A stretch of 64,000 nt of DNA from Pseudomonas baetica (GTDB lineage Bacteria; Pseudomonadota; Gammaproteobacteria; Pseudomonadales; Pseudomonadaceae), in contig NZ_JAIHLQ010000031.1 of the NCBI RefSeq assembly GCF_019733355.1, positions 1-64,000 on the forward strand. Direction: 5' to 3'. Under the pieces are notes generated by a model. That model was not told the DNA's origin. It did not search any database and saw only the letters and a list, made by a program, of their open reading frames with translations. A program made the position numbers and the translations under genes. How positions within the stretch are numbered: position 1 is the first letter of the stretch; the number at the start of each line of letters is the position of its first letter. Below, piece by piece: positions 8,904-15,789 of this stretch.

Positions 8904-9952
8904 TGCGGGTGCGCTTCGACACCCTGTTCGGCCGCCTGTTTGGCGTGTTGTTCGTGGCGATCGTCCTGGCGCACCTGCTGGCGTTCACCTGGTTTCACCT
9001 CTACGGCCCGCCGCCACCTCCGCCGCCCCCGGCGTTTTCCCAAAACGCCGAGGGGCAACGGCCTCACCAGGATCCGCGCTATCCGCAACGGCCACCGCGC
9101 CCCTGGTTCGGCGGCCCGGTGGTGCCACTGACCTTTCAGTTCATCACCTTGATGATCGCCGCTTGGTATGGCGCCAAGTTGCTCAGTCGTCCGATCCAGC
9201 GCTTGAGTGACGCCGCCGAGCGCCTCAGTGAAGACCTCGACAGCCCACCGCTGGACGAATCCGGCCCGCGGGAAGCCCGGCAAGCAGCGCATACCTTCAA
9301 CCTGATGCAACAACGGATACGCGAACAAATTCAGCAACGCTCGCGAATGCTCGGCGCTGTCTCCCACGACCTGCGCACACCGCTGTCGCGATTGAAACTG
9401 CGCCTGGAAAACATCAGCGACGACAAATTGCAAAGCCAGATGCGCCAGGATCTGAACGACATGATCGGCATGCTCGATGCCACCCTTACCTACCTGCACG
9501 AACAGCGCACCAGCGAAGCCTTGCAATTGATGGACGTGCAGGCGCTGGTCGAATCTCTGTGCGAAAACGCCCAGGATCAAGGCTCGGATGTGCAGGTCAG
9601 CGGCCATTGCGCACCACTTGCGGTACAACCGATGGCGCTGCGCTCATGCATCAACAACCTGATGGACAACGCCCTGCGCTATGCCGGGCAGGCAGGCATT
9701 GAACTGCTGGATCAGCGCGACCAACTGCTGATCCGCGTGATCGACCATGGGCCGGGAATTGCCGAGGACAAGCGCGAGGCGGTGTTTGAACCGTTTTATC
9801 GCCTGGAAGGCTCGCGCAACCGCAACTCCGGCGGCGTCGGCCTGGGCATGACCATTGCCCGCGAAGCGGCGCAGCGTTTGGGTGGACATCTGAACCTGGA
9901 AGAAACCCCCGGTGGCGGCCTCACGGCAGTCATCCGCCTGCCTCGCCCCTGA
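8903..9952 (+). CDS. sensor histidine kinase with poly-proline periplasmic loop
   Basis: A 349-aa inner-membrane kinase. TM1 is about 13-33 and TM2 about 74-92. Between them is a short periplasmic loop with eight consecutive prolines (36-43) and more Pro/Arg. HAMP follows, then the HisKA box GAVSHDLRTPLSRLKL with His155, and the ATPase N, G1 and G2 boxes (NNLMDNALRY, DHGPGIAEDKR, GVGLGMTIAREAA). The loop of about 40 residues is too small for a PAS or Cache sensor fold, so sensing may be by direct ion or envelope-stress contact (inference). The gene overlaps the regulator by 1 nt. Confidence 0.92.
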   Translation: MRVRFDTLFGRLFGVLFVAIVLAHLLAFTWFHLYGPPPPPPPPAFSQNAEGQRPHQDPRYPQRPPRPWFGGPVVPLTFQFITLMIAAWYGAKLLSRPIQRLSDAAERLSEDLDSPPLDESGPREARQAAHTFNLMQQRIREQIQQRSRMLGAVSHDLRTPLSRLKLRLENISDDKLQSQMRQDLNDMIGMLDATLTYLHEQRTSEALQLMDVQALVESLCENAQDQGSDVQVSGHCAPLAVQPMALRSCINNLMDNALRYAGQAGIELLDQRDQLLIRVIDHGPGIAEDKREAVFEPFYRLEGSRNRNSGGVGLGMTIAREAAQRLGGHLNLEETPGGGLTAVIRLPRP

Positions 9953-9968
9953 GAACTCCACCCTCTTG

Positions 9969-10045
9969 TGTACCCACCGGTACAAACCTCACATACCTGC
10001 GACAACTTGCCCCTTGAGGCTGCCTAAGCCGGTACACCCACCGGT
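9969..10045. promoter_or_regulatory. leader with repeated ACCCACCGGT motif
   Basis: The decamer ACCCACCGGT occurs at 9972-9981 and again at 10036-10045. The first copy lies inside a perfect inverted repeat TGTACC-CACC-GGTACA (9969-9984). The second also sits in a partial dyad (CCGGT-N6-ACCGG). The region is the leader of the EF-hand gene, so this may be where the adjacent response regulator binds (inference). Confidence 0.3.
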
Positions 10046-10068
10046 TTTCCAGTCCAGGAGTGAGTCCG

Positions 10069-10698
10069 ATGATCGGTAGCGTCAGCAACTACACGAGCTA
10101 TACCAGCACCAGCAGCGCCTCCACGCAAAACGCCCGAGGCCAGCAACTGCAAAAACAACTGTTCGCCAAACTCGACAGCAACAGCGATGGCGCGGTGGAT
10201 CAGGACGAGCTGAAAAGCGCCCTGTCGCAGAAGTCCGACGACGGCCTGCTGGTCAGTCTGAGCAAACAGTTCGGCGATCTGGACAGCGACGGCAGCGGCA
10301 GCCTGAGTTCCGAAGAAATGACTGCCATGGCGCCGCCACCGCCGCCAAAAGACCAAGCCCCCAACACTGACCTGGCCGACGCCCTGATCAGCGCGCTCGA
10401 CACCGACGGCGACGGCGCCATTAGCAGCGACGAACTGAGCAGCGGCCTCACCAGCGCCGGCAGCACCGATACCAGCGCCGCACTGCTCAAGGCTCTGGAC
10501 AGCGACAGCAGTGGTGACGTGAGCAGCGATGAATTGAAAGCGGCCTTGCAGGAAGGACGCGAACGCCCGGACGACCAACCGACCGCCAGCACCCAGACCA
10601 GCTCAGAAGCGTTGAACCGCATGATTGCCAACTTGAGCAAGCAATACTCGCTGGATAATGCAGCGCCTGTGGGCAAGTACCTGAACGTAGCGACTTGA
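10069..10698 (+). CDS. EF-hand calcium-binding protein (XopAW-like)
   Basis: A 209-aa acidic protein with four canonical 12-residue EF-hand loops: 36-47 (DSNSDGAVDQDE), 72-83 (DSDGSGSLSSEE), 111-122 (DTDGDGAISSDE) and 144-155 (DSDSSGDVSSDE). Each has Asp at position 1 and Glu at position 12, so all should bind calcium. Loop 2 is followed by a run of five prolines. There is no signal peptide; the Ser/Thr-rich N-terminus (SNYTSYTSTSSAST) resembles export signals of type III effectors, and similar proteins are sometimes named after the Xanthomonas effector XopAW, but no secretion system lies nearby. The ATG at 10069 is chosen over the GTG at 10060 because AGGAG is 8 nt upstream. Confidence 0.85.
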   Translation: MIGSVSNYTSYTSTSSASTQNARGQQLQKQLFAKLDSNSDGAVDQDELKSALSQKSDDGLLVSLSKQFGDLDSDGSGSLSSEEMTAMAPPPPPKDQAPNTDLADALISALDTDGDGAISSDELSSGLTSAGSTDTSAALLKALDSDSSGDVSSDELKAALQEGRERPDDQPTASTQTSSEALNRMIANLSKQYSLDNAAPVGKYLNVAT

Positions 10699-10726
10699 GT
10701 TGAACGGGTGAACCGCGATCGTTCCC

Positions 10727-10738
10727 ATGCCGGGGTGT
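10727..10738. repeat. left target-site duplication of the IS4-type element
   Basis: ATGCCGGGGTGT is repeated at 10727-10738 and 11700-11711 on the two sides of the element. Removing the element and one copy restores a palindrome with arms ATCGTTCCCA and TGGGAACGAT. Confidence 0.85.
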
Positions 10739-11699
10739 CACTAGTGTCCGGTAAAACCTGTTTCATAGCAGAAGGCAGCCTTGAGCTGCCTTCTGCTCCG
10801 TTCGCTTCTGCCTTCGGTGTTCAAGATGTTCGATGCTTGATGGCCGTTCGAACAGCGTGTGGGCTAGCCGAATGACGAAGCTGGAAATAGACCCAGAGCC
10901 ACCTAGATTCTGCTGCGTCCTCTTTTTTCAAATTCTCGACCAACTTCAGATTGGCGTTTTTCTTCAAGCGAGTGACGAAGAAAGAACCTGTCTGATCAAT
11001 CTGGTGCCACCCGTTGTAATCGCAGTAACCCTTGTCGAAAACGTAAGTCATGCCCGCTTCGAGTGGCATTGTCAGCGCATCGCTTAGATCGTTGACGTTT
11101 GCCGCCGTGATGTTTACGTAAGTTGGGGCTGTCTGCCTTGGATCAATGGCTACATGCACCTTCAGGCCATGGGTGATACGGGTTTTCGTCGCGGTGGTCC
11201 ATTCGTCAAAACCTGGGCCGCGCAAGCTGATCGAAGTCGAATCAATCAAGGTGATCATTGCTTCAAGAGACTTGCGCTGTTGACGAACGATGCCTTTGAG
11301 GAGGTGCTCGCAGGCCAACCGAAAGGGCTCTGAACTGCGCTTGTTCAGCGCATCACAAAGGGTGGAGCGAACCATGTTTTTAGCGTTGAGATGGTGGCGA
11401 TGAGGTTCCAGTGACTGCGAAGCTGTCGCCAGCGTACGTAAGCTGTTGGCCTGAGTAATCTGGCCATAAATCAGCGTGACAAGCAGATCCAGGAGGTGAA
11501 CTGCTTGGCGTACCGATCAGCACCACAGCGCTTGACCGCTGCTTTGAAAAGCTGATGAGGAAGGGCTTGAAGCATCTGTGCAAATCGGGTGCTGCTGAAC
11601 ATAGGCGAAAATCGAGTCTGAAAAACCTGATTATTGCTCAGGGAGCAGGCACAGCAAGGGGGAGCAAGCTCCCCCTTCAGTTTTTACCGGACACTAGTG
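10739..11699. mobile_element. IS4-family element, internally deleted (961 bp)
   Basis: Both ends carry the inverted repeat CACTAGTGTCCGGTAAAA (18 of 18 identical) followed by one mismatch and CTG. The flanks show a 12-bp direct duplication, as expected for the IS4 subgroup (10-13 bp). The element holds only a broken transposase gene and is shorter than a full IS4-type element (about 1.3-1.5 kb) because part of the gene is missing. It was inserted in the loop of an intergenic palindrome. An alternative reading with a CTAG duplication and ends TGTCCGG is possible but explains less of the flank symmetry. Confidence 0.88.
10763..11602 (-). pseudogene. IS4-type transposase remnant (frameshift plus internal deletion)
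   Basis: Three pieces of one protein can be read in different frames. Piece 1 (ATG at 11602) gives MFSSTRFAQMLQALPHQLFK and ends near 11492, where one G appears lost (TCCTGGATCTG in place of TCCTGGGATCTG). Piece 2 continues in another frame as DLLVTLIYGQITQANSL and includes the DDE-type core IDSTSISL and YVFDKGYCDY (first and second catalytic Asp). At about 10900-10910 it joins abruptly to piece 3 (GGSGSISSFVIRLAHTLFER), which is the normal C-terminus. The C-terminal beta-rich section with the catalytic Glu is missing. The protein cannot be active. Confidence 0.85.
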
Positions 11700-11711
11700 A
11701 TGCCGGGGTGT
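11700..11711. repeat. right target-site duplication of the IS4-type element
   Basis: Second copy of ATGCCGGGGTGT, directly after the right inverted repeat, followed by GGGAACGAT, which is the right arm of the interrupted palindrome. Confidence 0.85.
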
Positions 11712-11763
11712 GGGAACGATTAATTGAGTACATCTGGACGAGATCAGCAGCCAGAACAGGCCT

Positions 11764-11787
11764 CTTCGCGAGCAAGCCCGCTCGCAC
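11764..11787. repeat. single REP copy
   Basis: TTCGCGAGCAAGCCCGCTC followed by GCAC matches the REP consensus with one change (GCTCGCAC for GCTCCCAC). No partner copy lies nearby. It sits in the gap between the IS remnant and the convergent permease gene. Confidence 0.75.
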
Positions 11788-11858
11788 AGTCTGGACTGGG
11801 TAGACCTGCCAGAAACAGGTCAGTTGTCAGGCCGGCGCATGCCGCCACACCCAATAAA

Positions 11859-12911
11859 CTAACGGCGGTCTTCAACCCGAGCCTGACTCTTGCTCCAGTC
11901 CGTCAGCAAACTATAAGCAACAGCCAACAGCGTGGGTCCGATAAACAACCCGATAAACCCAAACGCAATCAACCCGCCAAAGACCCCCAGCAACACAATC
12001 ACCAACGGCAGGTTCCCCCCGCGACTGATCAGGTACGGCTTGAGCACGTTGTCCACGCCACTGATGACGAACGTCCCCCAGATCCCGAGAAAGACCGCCA
12101 TCCCATACTCACCCTTCCAGGCCAGCCAAGCCGTGGCCGGCACCCATACCAGCGGTGGCCCCATCGGAATCAGGCTGAGCAGGAACGTCACAATCCCCAA
12201 TACCAACGCCCCCGGCACGCCGGCAATCAGGAAGCCGATCAACGCCAGAATCGCCTGCGCCGCCGCCGTACCGATCACGCCGTTGACCACCCGCTGAACC
12301 GTGCCCGCCACCAACTCGATGTAGTACCCGGCGCGTTCGCCAATCAAGCGTTCCAGCAAACGATGAGCAAACGCCGCCAGCCTCGGCCCGTCGCGATAGA
12401 AAAAGAAAACAAAGACAATGCTCAACGTCAGTTCGAGAATCCCGCCACCGATCTGCGCACTGCGCGCCAGCAACCAGTTACCGACCTGCCCCAGATAAGG
12501 TTTGATCGACACCATCAACGCGGCGCCCTGCTCATCAATGCTGTTCCAGAGCCCGACCAGCCGCTCACCCACAAACGGCAAACCTCCCAGCCACGTCGGC
12601 GCCTCCGGCAAACCATCGACTTGCACATCCTTGATGAATGCCGTGGCATCGCGCACGTGATCCGCCAGGTTAAACCCCAGCCAGACCAGCGGCGCCGCCA
12701 CCAGCAACATCCAGCCCAACGTCAGAATGGCGGCAGCCAGCGATTCGCGGCCATTGAGCCAGCGGGTCAGAAGACGCATCAGCGGCCAACTGGCAAACGC
12801 CAGCACTGCGCCCCAGAACAACGCCGACCAGAACGGCGCCATCACCCACAGGCTGGCACCAAACAGCACCAGCAGAAGGATTTGCACCAACAGCCGATCG
12901 TTATTGAGCAT
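11859..12911 (-). CDS. AI-2E family (YdiK/PerM-type) inner-membrane permease
   Basis: A 350-aa polytopic membrane protein with about eight hydrophobic segments in the pattern of the AI-2E superfamily: two at the N-terminus (10-45), one at about 60-85, and a C-terminal cluster from about 205 onward with the conserved stretch LIPMGPPLVWVPA and the DNVLKPYLISRGGNLPLVIVLLGVFGG signature region. Members export or import diverse small solutes; the substrate here is not known. The start at 12911 has GAGACC about 6 nt upstream. It is followed by nothing on the same strand before the IS remnant. Confidence 0.88.
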   Translation of the reverse strand: MLNNDRLLVQILLLVLFGASLWVMAPFWSALFWGAVLAFASWPLMRLLTRWLNGRESLAAAILTLGWMLLVAAPLVWLGFNLADHVRDATAFIKDVQVDGLPEAPTWLGGLPFVGERLVGLWNSIDEQGAALMVSIKPYLGQVGNWLLARSAQIGGGILELTLSIVFVFFFYRDGPRLAAFAHRLLERLIGERAGYYIELVAGTVQRVVNGVIGTAAAQAILALIGFLIAGVPGALVLGIVTFLLSLIPMGPPLVWVPATAWLAWKGEYGMAVFLGIWGTFVISGVDNVLKPYLISRGGNLPLVIVLLGVFGGLIAFGFIGLFIGPTLLAVAYSLLTDWSKSQARVEDRR

Positions 12912-12978
12912 GTAAGGTCTCGAAAAAGTCAGTCAGACAAAAAATAGGCGAACACACAGCGTGCCCGCCCGATACACC

Positions 12979-13800
12979 TTATCGCAACAGATTAATGTGC
13001 AAGCCAGGGCCTTCGACACTACCGGCTTCCAGCCGCCTCGCGCGCACGCCCTGCTCGATCAGTGCTTGTCGCCAAGCCTCGGCCTTGGGGCCCGACACTG
13101 TCACCCGTTGCGTAATATCCAGGTTCAAGCCACGGGAAATCAGCCGCAGCCAGGTGTCGTCCGGATCGCCAACCAACTTTGGAAAGTCCAGTTCACCGGT
13201 GCTTTTGAGCTGCCGCAACAAGGTCGCAGACGTCGGCAACAACTCGCCCAGCGGCGCTTCGGCAACGAACTGTTCAACATGCAGATAAGCCCTGCGATTG
13301 CCGCGCGTAATGCTGTAGAGCGCTATCAGCGTGTTATCCCTTGGAGCCGCCAGCCTTAGCAACAAATAGGCCTGCTGCTCATCGGAACCAAACAGTTTCG
13401 AGTTACCAAAGACCTCATTGGCCCACAGGCTGCTTTCGCCACAATCACGGGACTCGCACCAATACAGCAACTCGGCGCCCTGTTTTTTTTGCAGCGCTTC
13501 ACGGGCGGCAGTGAAAGCTTCGTTGGCGGAGTGTTCCGGTGGCAGTTCGTAGGTCACTGACGTGGTTTGGCCTCTGGCACTGACCTGCCCTTCGAAGCGC
13601 AGCTTGCCGCTGATTTTGCGGATCGATCCGAGCGGATAGACACGCTCCAGTTCGGTCGGGGCACGATAGTCGACGATTTGTGCATCGGCCAGACGCGGCA
13701 CGATCGGTAGATCCTGACTGCCCGGCACATCGTCCGCGATTGAAAAGGAACTGAAACAGCACAGTGCCAAGAGACTGAGTGAACGCATGGATAGGTTCAT
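12979..13800 (-). CDS. DUF4892-type periplasmic protein
   Basis: A predicted exported protein of 273 aa with a signal peptide (SMRSLSLLALCCFSSFSIAD, cut near residue 25). The mature part begins DVPGSQDLPIVPRLADAQIVDYR, the start of the DUF4892 domain as I recall it from Pseudomonas, and two cysteines close together (CESRDC) may form a disulfide. Function is unknown. ATG at 13800 is preferred, but ATG at 13788 would also give a good signal peptide and neither has a clear ribosome site. The gene lies downstream of two alpha/beta-hydrolase genes on the same strand, an arrangement also remembered from P. aeruginosa near PA1621-PA1624. Confidence 0.75.
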   Translation of the reverse strand: MNLSMRSLSLLALCCFSSFSIADDVPGSQDLPIVPRLADAQIVDYRAPTELERVYPLGSIRKISGKLRFEGQVSARGQTTSVTYELPPEHSANEAFTAAREALQKKQGAELLYWCESRDCGESSLWANEVFGNSKLFGSDEQQAYLLLRLAAPRDNTLIALYSITRGNRRAYLHVEQFVAEAPLGELLPTSATLLRQLKSTGELDFPKLVGDPDDTWLRLISRGLNLDITQRVTVSGPKAEAWRQALIEQGVRARRLEAGSVEGPGLHINLLR

Positions 13801-13915
13801 CGGATAGACATGGCCTGGGTGCCGCTTTGGCCATTCGGGGTCGTAGCGGTGTAAAGATCCATCATGGTTATCTCCCATTTCAACCCGCCCAGCCTCGACA
13901 GTTGCCCGCAGCAAG

Positions 13916-14770
13916 TCAAGGAATGGCGAAGAACCGATTGAAACAGTCTGCGACAAGATCGGCACCGGCCTCATCGTTGAGGTGCAAATGGTGTCCGCCA
14001 GGCAGCTGTTCCCGGTTAAAGGGTAGACGCTCCAGCAGTTCTGGGTGTTTGGCCAGCATGCCGTCGGCCGCGACGACCAATTGCGCAGGACAGCCGATGC
14101 GCAGGACGAAAGCCATCGCCTGCTCCTGAGTCAGGCGCAGCGGCGACGGCAGGGTCAGGCGATTATCGGTGCGCCAGGTGTAACCACCGGGCACGGGCAT
14201 CAATCCCCGTTGCGCCAACAGTTCCGCCGCCTCACGACTGACCGCCACCAGTCCTTTCATCCGCGCTTCGATGGCTCGGTCGAGACTGTTGTAGACCGGT
14301 TTGCGTTTCTCGCGCAGTTCCAGTTGCGCTTGCAGGGCCATGCCCATGCGTTCGGCAGCGTTTTCGCCTTTGTCTGTAGGAGGAATCACGCCGTCGATCA
14401 ACGCCAGATGGGTGATGCGCTCCGGCAAAGAACCGGCCAGCACCAGCGACACGATGGCACCCATCGAATGCCCGAGCAGGCCGAAACGTTTCCAGCCCAT
14501 CTGCTCGGCAACCTGCAGCACGTCATGGGCGTAGTCCCACAACGCGTAACCGGCGCCACTCGGTCGATGCCCGGAGTGCCCGTGCCCTGCCATGTCCAGG
14601 GCAATGATGCGCAAGCCTTTGAGCTTCGGCGCCAGGCGGGCAAAGCTGTTGGCGTTGTCGAGCCAGCCATGCAGAGCGATGACCGGCAAACCGTCCTCGG
14701 GCCCAAACAAGTGCGCGGCCAACTCGATATGCGGCAGGCTCAGGCGTACTTCTTCGAAGGTCGGGCTCAT
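13916..14770 (-). CDS. alpha/beta-hydrolase
   Basis: A 284-aa serine hydrolase. The oxyanion motif is LHGWLDNANSF, the nucleophile elbow is GHSMGA (Ser about 104), an acid is likely in the VAADGML region and the catalytic His in PGGHHLHL. The family covers esterases, lipases and epoxide hydrolases; substrate unknown. The ATG at 14770 overlaps the stop of the upstream hydrolase gene by 4 nt (ATGA), so the two are translated together; a TTG six bases upstream is unnecessary. Confidence 0.9.
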   Translation of the reverse strand: MSPTFEEVRLSLPHIELAAHLFGPEDGLPVIALHGWLDNANSFARLAPKLKGLRIIALDMAGHGHSGHRPSGAGYALWDYAHDVLQVAEQMGWKRFGLLGHSMGAIVSLVLAGSLPERITHLALIDGVIPPTDKGENAAERMGMALQAQLELREKRKPVYNSLDRAIEARMKGLVAVSREAAELLAQRGLMPVPGGYTWRTDNRLTLPSPLRLTQEQAMAFVLRIGCPAQLVVAADGMLAKHPELLERLPFNREQLPGGHHLHLNDEAGADLVADCFNRFFAIP

Positions 14771-15573
14771 GCGCAATCCTTGTCCTGACGGTTTTCCCAG
14801 CGAGTGAACAGGCTCTTGAGCAACCGCGCCGTGTCTTGCGGGCGTTCAAGCGGAAACATATGGCCACCGGGCATGCTCAGCGCCTCGCCCTGGGCAAGAC
14901 GCGAAACGAAACGGGTGTGATGACGCATCACCACGCGACTTTTGTGCCCTCGCACCACCGCCAGCGGCACTTGCAACTGTCGGGTAAGGCCGGGACTGGT
15001 GTGCGGCACCCCGCGATAGATGCTGATCTCGGTGGCCGGGTCGAAGCGCAACCGCAGCTTGTCGCCCACCTGATGCAAACCGTGTTGCAGATAGGCATCG
15101 AAACATTCGGGATCGAAACCGCGAAACAATGTCTTGCCGGCAAAGTAGCTGCGTGCGCTGTCGAGATCGGCAAACTCTTCGCGCCGGCCCAAGGTGCGTC
15201 CAGCCGGAGTCAGTCTGTCGATGAAGCCGAAGCGCTTGGCCGCACGGATCACCCATTGATCGGTACGGGTCAGCACAGGGGAATCGAGCATGACCACGCC
15301 GCGATACAACTCAGGGCAACGCAGCGCCGCATGCAGGTGCAGCACGCCGCCAAACGAGTGGCCGACGCCCCACACCGGTTGATCCTGCTGCTGCAAATGG
15401 TGAATCAACTCGTCGACAAGGTTGTACCAGTTATCGTCCGCAGGAAACCGCGGGTCATGGGCATGCTGCTCCAGATGCGCGACCCGGTACTCGGGCGCCA
15501 GCGCCGCGAACAACTTGCCATAGGTACCCGAAGGAAATCCGTTGGCGTGGGCGAAAAAGATCGGTTGCGACAT
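14767..15573 (-). CDS. alpha/beta-hydrolase
   Basis: A 268-aa hydrolase with HANGFPSGTY in place of the usual HGxxG oxyanion motif, the nucleophile elbow GHSFGG (Ser about 73), and a C-terminal catalytic His in PGGHMFPLERP. It is the first gene of a two- or three-gene unit with the hydrolase at 13916 (4-nt overlap) and perhaps the DUF4892 gene. The two hydrolases share little sequence outside the catalytic motifs, so they are not a recent duplication. Confidence 0.9.
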   Translation of the reverse strand: MSQPIFFAHANGFPSGTYGKLFAALAPEYRVAHLEQHAHDPRFPADDNWYNLVDELIHHLQQQDQPVWGVGHSFGGVLHLHAALRCPELYRGVVMLDSPVLTRTDQWVIRAAKRFGFIDRLTPAGRTLGRREEFADLDSARSYFAGKTLFRGFDPECFDAYLQHGLHQVGDKLRLRFDPATEISIYRGVPHTSPGLTRQLQVPLAVVRGHKSRVVMRHHTRFVSRLAQGEALSMPGGHMFPLERPQDTARLLKSLFTRWENRQDKDCA

Positions 15574-15708
15574 GCGGGGAGATCCATGAGCGGGAAACGT
15601 GGCGTTGATTGTCCGTAAGAGTGCGTCTCACAGCAATGACCGTAACGGCCAGGAATGATGACAGTCGCGCCATGGCTATATCCGACGCACCGCCGTATGG
15701 GTGTTTTT

Positions 15709-15734
15709 GTCAACTGTCAGTTCTGTCAGTTGAC
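15709..15734. promoter_or_regulatory. inverted repeat upstream of the RHS gene
   Basis: GTCAACTG (15709-15716) and CAGTTGAC (15727-15734) form perfect 8-bp arms around a 10-bp centre that itself repeats TGTCAGTT. It lies 55 nt before the chosen RHS start and could be an operator for that gene. Confidence 0.35.
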
Positions 15735-15789
15735 CCACGCCGTGTTCAGGCTGATAAGAGGATCACCCTCATTAAAGCTGCCGGCGCCC

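Noticed and set aside
10741..11697. CTAG as 4-bp target duplication of the IS4-type element
   Set aside because: The 12-bp duplication ATGCCGGGGTGT explains more of the flank and restores a palindrome, so CTAG is taken as part of the inverted repeats.
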